Shown piece by piece: positions 6,872 through 10,318 of a stretch of 10,318 bases of DNA (the first letter of the stretch is position 1; each line of letters starts with the position of its first letter). Position numbers and translations under genes: made by a program. The notes under the pieces were generated by a model, which saw nothing but the letters and a program-made list of their open reading frames with translations, did not search any database and was not told where the DNA came from. The DNA is from Pelagibius sp050043265. GTDB lineage: Bacteria; Pseudomonadota; Alphaproteobacteria; Kiloniellales; Kiloniellaceae. Where the stretch lies: the NCBI GenBank assembly GCA_050043265.1, contig JBHJIR010000093.1, positions 1-10,318 on the forward strand, read 5' to 3'.

Positions 6872-8071
6872 ATGCCGACCTTCAAGACCCTCGACGACCT
6901 CGACGTTGCCGGCAAGACGGTGCTGCTGCGCGTAGACTTCAACGTGCCGATGGCCGACGGCAAGGTGACCGATGCGACGCGCATCGAACGCGCGGCGCCG
7001 ACCATCCGCGATCTGACCGCCAAGGGCGCCAAGGTGCTTCTGCTCAGCCACTTCGGCCGGCCCAAGGGCAAGCCGAACCCGGAGATGTCGCTGAAACCGC
7101 TGGTGCCGGCGGTGTCCCAGGTGCTGGGCTGCGAGGTCGCCTTCGCGGAGGACTGCATCGGCGCGCAGGCCGAGGCGGTGGCGAAGGGGCTGCAGGCCGG
7201 CGGCGTCGCGCTGCTGGAGAACCTGCGCTTCCATGCGGGCGAGGAAGCCAACGACAAGGATTTTTCCAAAGCCCTGGCGGCGCTGGGCGATGTCTACGTG
7301 AACGACGCCTTCTCGGCGGCGCACCGCGCCCATGCCTCGACCGAGGGCATCGCCCGGCTGCTGCCGGCGGCCGCGGGACGCCTCATGCAGGCGGAACTGG
7401 AGCATCTGGCCGCCGCGCTGGAAAAGCCAAAGCGCCCGGTGGCCGCGGTGGTCGGCGGCGCCAAGATATCCAGCAAGCTCGACCTGCTGGGCAACCTGGT
7501 CGCCAAGGTCGACATGCTGGTGATCGGCGGCGGCATGGCCAATACCTTCCTGAACGCCCTCGGCGTCGACGTCGGCAAGTCGCTCTGCGAGCACGACCTG
7601 GCCGATACCGCCAAGGATATTCTCGCCAAGGCGAAAGCCGCCGGCTGCGACGTGGTGCTGCCGACCGATGCGGTGGTCGCCGGGGAATTCAAGGCCGGCG
7701 CCGCCAGCGAGACGGTCTCGGTGAAGGAAGTCCCCGCCGACAAGATGATCCTGGACTGCGGCCCGGCGACGGCGGAACACCTGATCCGGCGCCTCGGCGA
7801 CTGCGCGACGCTGGTGTGGAACGGGCCCTTAGGTGCTTTTGAGATTCCCCCTTTCGACGCGGCGACCAACGCCGTGGCCCAGGCGGCGGCGAAGCTCACC
7901 AAGGACGGCAAGCTGCTGACCGTGGCCGGCGGTGGCGACACCGTGGCCGCACTCGCCCACGCCGGGGTGATCGACGATTTCTCTTATGTCTCCACGGCGG
8001 GCGGTGCCTTCCTGGAATGGCTGGAAGGCAAGACCCTGCCGGGCGTGCAGGCGCTGGAAGACGCGGTGTAG
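6872..8071 (+). CDS. pgk: Phosphoglycerate kinase
   Basis: This 399-residue cytosolic enzyme is full length. It catalyses the reversible transfer of phosphate between 1,3-bisphosphoglycerate and ADP in glycolysis and gluconeogenesis. The N-terminal substrate-binding domain shows LLRVDFNVP (18-26), LLLSHFGRPKG (56-66), LLENLRFHAGEE (114-125) and VNDAFSAAHRAHAS (143-156). The hinge and C-terminal nucleotide-binding domain show VVGGAKISSKLDLL (193-206), LVIGGGMANTF (216-226), LVWNGPLGAFE (314-324), VAGGGDTVAAL (351-361) and STAGGAFLEWLEGK (374-387). The ATG at 6872 has AGG six bases before it. In many alphaproteobacteria pgk sits between gap and fba. Here it follows an unrelated flavoprotein gene and is followed by the AT-richer segment, so it may be transcribed alone. 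The identity is secure. Confidence 0.98.
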   Translation: MPTFKTLDDLDVAGKTVLLRVDFNVPMADGKVTDATRIERAAPTIRDLTAKGAKVLLLSHFGRPKGKPNPEMSLKPLVPAVSQVLGCEVAFAEDCIGAQAEAVAKGLQAGGVALLENLRFHAGEEANDKDFSKALAALGDVYVNDAFSAAHRAHASTEGIARLLPAAAGRLMQAELEHLAAALEKPKRPVAAVVGGAKISSKLDLLGNLVAKVDMLVIGGGMANTFLNALGVDVGKSLCEHDLADTAKDILAKAKAAGCDVVLPTDAVVAGEFKAGAASETVSVKEVPADKMILDCGPATAEHLIRRLGDCATLVWNGPLGAFEIPPFDAATNAVAQAAAKLTKDGKLLTVAGGGDTVAALAHAGVIDDFSYVSTAGGAFLEWLEGKTLPGVQALEDAV

Positions 8072-8079
8072 TGTTTAAA

Positions 8080-8100
8080 AGCACATATCGACATAGTGCT
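8080..8100. repeat. Inverted repeat just after pgk
   Basis: AGCAC (8080-8084) and GTGCT (8096-8100) can pair. An inner TAT/ATA extends the stem with one bulged base and a CGAC loop. It starts nine bases after the pgk stop. No T-run follows on the plus strand, so it is not a standard terminator; it could still protect the pgk mRNA 3' end. Confidence 0.4.
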
Positions 8101-8129
8101 GCTTAAAAATTCGAAGACAAGAGTGGCCT

Positions 8130-8146
8130 AGAGAGGCAGCCTCTCT
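8130..8146. repeat. Perfect 17-bp palindrome (8-1-8)
   Basis: The sequence agagaggcagcctctct has arms of eight bases around a single central A. It could be a protein-binding operator or a tight hairpin (7-bp stem, 3-base loop). No T-run follows. It is the longest perfect symmetry I found in this leader. Confidence 0.6.
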
Positions 8147-8201
8147 TCCAAGTATTGGATGCTCTGGCGCCTCAACAAGATTTCCCGCCTAAGATGATAA
8201 T

Positions 8202-8222
8202 TAGATGGCTAGATTCCATCTA
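8202..8222. repeat. Inverted repeat TAGATGG/CCATCTA
   Basis: Perfect 7-bp arms at 8202-8208 and 8216-8222 with a 7-base spacer, 71 bases upstream of the membrane-protein start. This spacing suits a dimeric regulator or a leader hairpin. The function is inferred only. Confidence 0.5.
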
Positions 8223-8292
8223 GAGCCGTACCTTTGGCTAAGCCTATTATCTTGGGCAAGTGCAGCTAAGGGCTAGCTCGCAAGGGGGGAGA

Positions 8293-9180
8293 ATGCTTGA
8301 AGGCCTCGCTATCCAATACACGAATCAAACCGAGCAAGACCTTCGGCTCATTGGATACGGCCTATCCATATTGGGCGCGATAATTTCTGCTACTTTATCG
8401 CGGAATACCTCGGTTCTCAGGCGCGCTCCCTACTTCGCATATTCTGGCGCTCTGTTTCTGGCGTCGGCATCAATTCAGCTAATTTGGCTTGGATCGCTAT
8501 CAGCGTTGACTGGAGGATATCTCTGGCTGTTCTTCTTGACCGACGTGATGTCATCGGTGGTGGTTGGGTATTTCTATGGAATTGTCGCCATGGCCCGATC
8601 TCGCGACGCGTTCGGCACTAGGCGGTATGCCGCACTAGCATTCATTCCACTGGCGAATCTTTGGCTACTTCTGAAGCCGTCCAAGAATGAGTCCGCAGCA
8701 GACCCGACGATCCCAATTCTGACGGGTGGCTTTGGTGTAGCAACCGGGTTTGTGTTTTATCTTGGGGCCGTTGGGCTTTCCAGCTACCTTGCAACGGAGG
8801 TTGATCGGATAGCCGAGTCAGCGACGCACAATACACACGCACAACAGGTGAGCATAGACTATCTACTACGTGCGAATGGATTGGAGGCGACACTTGAGCA
8901 GCTTGCAGTCGGCGTGCCACCACAAAAAATTGATCAATCCACTTCTCTTAAACACGTAGAATCGCACGGTGCGACTTTGCAATATGTCTATGAGGTCTCG
9001 GACGATATTGCAGTTCTTCCGAATTCTTTAAGCAAAGACCTGACCCATAAGAACTGTTCCAATCAAGCAATCCGTCCGCTGATTGAAGCCGGTGCGACGT
9101 TGGAACATATCTACCTTCGGCGCAGCGGTGATGTTGTCGGGACAGTTGTCGTTACACCTGAAAAGTGCGGGCTTAAATAA
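8293..9180 (+). CDS. Membrane protein of unknown function with C-terminal two-cysteine domain
   Basis: I cannot name this 295-residue protein. Its N-terminal part has about five hydrophobic segments (about 19-36, 47-68, 75-100, 112-128, 142-167). A distinctive FIPLANLWLLLKPSKN lies at 117-132. A roughly 125-residue soluble tail follows. Its last part reads as two related strand-rich pieces: GATLQYVYEVSDD (226-238), then Cys255, and EAGATLEHIYLRRSGDVVGT (265-284), ending VVVTPEKCGLK with Cys292. I recall a similar Cys-spaced YxY/G/C layout in poorly characterised bacterial envelope proteins, but no named domain. If the tail is periplasmic the cysteines may form a disulfide. The ATG at 8293 follows a strong AAGGGGGGAG; a GTG at 8260 would lengthen it by 11 codons. 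G+C is near 50% (28 of 60 bases at 8341-8400), far below the neighbours, which suggests horizontal acquisition. It lies between the convergent ends of pgk and a LysE-family gene. Confidence 0.85.
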   Translation: MLEGLAIQYTNQTEQDLRLIGYGLSILGAIISATLSRNTSVLRRAPYFAYSGALFLASASIQLIWLGSLSALTGGYLWLFFLTDVMSSVVVGYFYGIVAMARSRDAFGTRRYAALAFIPLANLWLLLKPSKNESAADPTIPILTGGFGVATGFVFYLGAVGLSSYLATEVDRIAESATHNTHAQQVSIDYLLRANGLEATLEQLAVGVPPQKIDQSTSLKHVESHGATLQYVYEVSDDIAVLPNSLSKDLTHKNCSNQAIRPLIEAGATLEHIYLRRSGDVVGTVVVTPEKCGLK

Positions 9181-9187
9181 CGTATCT

Positions 9188-9221
9188 GTTGCGGGAAGCG
9201 TGACGTCGACTGCTTGGCAAC
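9188..9221. terminator. Weak hairpin between convergent genes
   Basis: GTTGC (9188-9192) can pair with GCAAC (9217-9221), and AAGC (9196-9199) with GCTT (9212-9215), giving an interrupted stem. It lies in the 49 bases between the membrane-protein stop and the stop of the convergent LysE-family gene, where a bidirectional terminator is expected. No clear T-run follows in either direction. Confidence 0.25.
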
Positions 9222-9229
9222 CCTAATTC

Positions 9230-9811
9230 TTACCCCAGCCGCGCGGTGAGGATCTTGATGCCGGCGGCGGCGAAGGCGATGGCGAAGACCGCCTCGAACC
9301 AGCGGCGCAGCCTGGCGTAGCCGGCGGCCATCGGCGGGCTGGAGAACAGCAGCGCGTAGCCGTGGAAGAGCAAGAAACTCTGCAGTCCGATGGCGGCGAT
9401 GACGACGGCCAGCGTCGCCGGCGACGAGCCGGCCGGCACGCCCACCGCATAGAGCGAGCCGAAGAACAGGATCGCCTTCGGGTTGGTGAGATGCAGCAGG
9501 AGGCCGCGGCGGTAGGCCGCGCCGAGCGAGGGCGCCACGATCTTCGTGGCGGCCGCAACCTCGCGCCGGAGCGCCGAACGCGCCGACTTGACGGCGAGGA
9601 ACAGCAGGTAGGCGGCGCCGAAGTAGCGCATGACCTCGAACACCCAGGCGTTGGCCAGCATGACGACGCTGAGGCCCGCTGCGGCGGCGATGGACCAGGT
9701 CAGCGATCCCGTGGTGATGCCCGAGGCGATGGCCAGGGTCGCCGGGCCGGGACTGCCGGTGGCGATCAGCGCGGCCAGCAGAATCAGCGGCAGGTTTACG
9801 TCTGCGATCAT
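9230..9811 (-). CDS. LysE/RhtB-family amino-acid exporter (second copy)
   Basis: This 193-residue inner-membrane protein has LysE/RhtB features: LIATGSPGPATLAIASG (15-31), MRYFGAAYLLFLAVKSARSA (61-80), GLLLHLTNPKAILFFGSLYA (103-122) and further hydrophobic helices at the end. The substrate is unknown; relatives export amino acids or related small metabolites. Two nearby ATGs compete. The one at 9818-9820 directly abuts the Shine-Dalgarno GGAGGA (9821-9826), leaving no spacer. The one at 9809-9811 (MIADVNLPL) has a normal 9-base spacer and is chosen. It is divergent in sequence from the other LysE-family protein in this window, so it is not a recent duplicate. The MarR-family gene ends 67 bases upstream on the same strand and may control or be co-transcribed with it. 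Confidence 0.9.
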   Translation of the reverse strand: MIADVNLPLILLAALIATGSPGPATLAIASGITTGSLTWSIAAAAGLSVVMLANAWVFEVMRYFGAAYLLFLAVKSARSALRREVAAATKIVAPSLGAAYRRGLLLHLTNPKAILFFGSLYAVGVPAGSSPATLAVVIAAIGLQSFLLFHGYALLFSSPPMAAGYARLRRWFEAVFAIAFAAAGIKILTARLG

Positions 9812-9820
9812 GACGGTCAT

Positions 9821-9826
9821 TCCTCC
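9821..9826 (-). promoter_or_regulatory. Shine-Dalgarno site deciding the start of the second LysE-family gene
   Basis: GGAGGA on the minus strand touches the first ATG (9818-9820) but stands nine bases before the second (9809-9811). Normal spacing therefore favours the second ATG, which removes three residues from the protein. Confidence 0.7.
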
Positions 9827-9858
9827 ACAATCATTTCTGGCTGGCAAGCGCTTTGGCG

Positions 9859-9900
9859 CGAAGGTGGGGGCGCGAAGGTCAGGGTCCGAAGGTCAGGGCG
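9859..9900. repeat. Tandem repeat, 3 x 14 bp, across the 3' end of the MarR-family gene
   Basis: Three copies beginning cgaaggt lie at 9859, 9873 and 9887. Copies two and three (cgaaggtcagggtc and cgaaggtcagggcg) differ only in the last two bases; copy one is more diverged. The 14-base period is not a multiple of three, and the stop codon of the regulator (9879-9881) lies inside copy two. Expansion or loss of a copy would therefore change the protein's C-terminus. Confidence 0.85.
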
Positions 9901-10318
9901 AGCAGGTCCCGGCGCAGGGCGTCGCCGTCCTTGTCGCGCAGCCCTTCGTCGACGGCGTCGTGCGTCGACCGCCAGATCGGCACGGCCTGCACCAGCAGTT
10001 CGCGCCCGGCATCGGTCAGGCTCAGGCGTCGGCTGCGTTTGTCTTCAGGATCCGGCGCGACCGTCAGCAGGCCCCGCCGCTCCAGCGGCTTCAGGTTCGC
10101 CGTCAGGGTCGTCCGGTCCATCGCCAGCAGGTGGGCGACGTCGCCGATGCGCGGCGGCTTCGGCCGGTTGAGGGAGACCAGCAGCGAGTACTGGCCGTTG
10201 GTCAGGTTCAGCGGGCGCAGCGCCTCGTCGAAGCGGCGCCCCAAGGCGCGGGCGGGGCGGTGCAGGTTAAGGCAAAGGCAGCGGTAGGGGGCGTGATGGG
10301 GACCGCACAGGGGCGAGG
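9879..10318 (-). CDS. MarR-family transcriptional regulator (N-terminus beyond right edge)
   Basis: The minus-strand frame ending at the TGA 9879-9881 is open to the window edge, giving 145 visible codons. The visible part reads CLCLNLHRPARALGRRFDEA followed by LRPLNLTNGQYSLLVSLNRP, the usual dimerisation-helix start of MarR proteins. Next come the winged helix-turn-helix IGDVAHLLAMDRTTLTANLK and LERRGLLTVAPDPEDKRSRR, the latter containing the wing with the conserved D-x-R region, then LSLTDAGRELL and a C-terminal helix. A TTG at 10242-10244 gives a 121-residue reading, but it would cut off the first helix, and the residues upstream of it fit the family. The true start is therefore outside the window. 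It is expected to be a dimeric repressor or activator responding to a small ligand. The exporter just downstream in the same direction is the most likely target, by context only. Confidence 0.9.
   Translation of the reverse strand, partial: SPLCGPHHAPYRCLCLNLHRPARALGRRFDEALRPLNLTNGQYSLLVSLNRPKPPRIGDVAHLLAMDRTTLTANLKPLERRGLLTVAPDPEDKRSRRLSLTDAGRELLVQAVPIWRSTHDAVDEGLRDKDGDALRRDLLALTFGP

Larger units (their letters stand above)
8072..8292. other. AT-richer intergenic leader with inverted repeats
   Basis: Composition changes abruptly at the pgk stop codon. This 221-base stretch contains no convincing complete gene. It holds inverted repeats at 8080-8100, 8130-8146 and 8202-8222, and a small GGCT-A-AGCC palindrome at 8236-8244. 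A TATTAT resembling a -10 box lies at 8245-8250, but no good -35 box stands at the right distance. An open frame without a standard start runs 8107-8223. The promoter of the following membrane-protein gene is expected here but cannot be fixed. Confidence 0.6.

Noticed and set aside
6857..7780. Minus-strand open frame of 307 codons opposite pgk
   Set aside because: It is a shadow of phosphoglycerate kinase, whose signature motifs are all on the plus strand.
8159..8197. Twelve-codon plus-strand frame beginning at the ATG 8159-8161
   Set aside because: Too short, no Shine-Dalgarno, and no sign of an attenuator arrangement such as runs of one amino acid's codons.
9879..10244. Complete 121-residue MarR gene starting at TTG 10242-10244
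   Set aside because: The upstream in-frame residues match the normal first helix of the family, so the gene continues beyond the window and the TTG is internal.

Overview
The window looks like a chromosomal segment of a high-GC alphaproteobacterium, probably Rhodospirillales-like. That guess rests on base composition and on the flavour of the proteins, not on a marker gene. Nearly all genes are strongly GC-biased at third codon positions. One stretch (about 8072-9229) is clearly AT-richer and looks acquired.

Left part (1-4525), all on the minus strand. Reading in the direction of transcription: a small unknown protein (4115-4525), a LysE-family exporter (3264-3920), then a chromate-resistance operon. 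The operon is a rhodanese/ChrB-domain fusion (2300-3139) translationally coupled by an 8-base ATGTCTGA overlap to a two-domain ChrA chromate transporter (883-2307). A good promoter candidate (TTGACA at 3246-3251) and a strong Shine-Dalgarno sequence precede the operon. Downstream, in the same direction, is the N-terminal part of a TTC38-like TPR protein that runs off the left edge.

Middle (4562-8071), plus strand. An extended SDR (NAD-dependent epimerase/dehydratase-like) starts 36 bases from the divergent unknown gene. It is followed after 4 bases by a BaiN/RdsA-type flavoprotein. After a possible terminator comes phosphoglycerate kinase (pgk).

Right part. Directly after the pgk stop codon the composition drops to about 50% GC. 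The AT-richer segment holds a leader with several inverted repeats and one unrecognised gene for a membrane protein. That protein has about five membrane segments and a C-terminal domain with two spaced cysteines. The segment lies between the convergent ends of pgk and a second LysE-family exporter (9230-9811). This exporter lies just downstream of a MarR-family regulator (9879 to beyond the right edge), probably its controller.

The best candidate for something undescribed is the membrane gene with its structured leader. Three short tandem repeats (15, 15 and 14 bp) inside or at the end of genes are also notable. No CRISPR array, tRNA, rRNA, transposase or integrase was seen.
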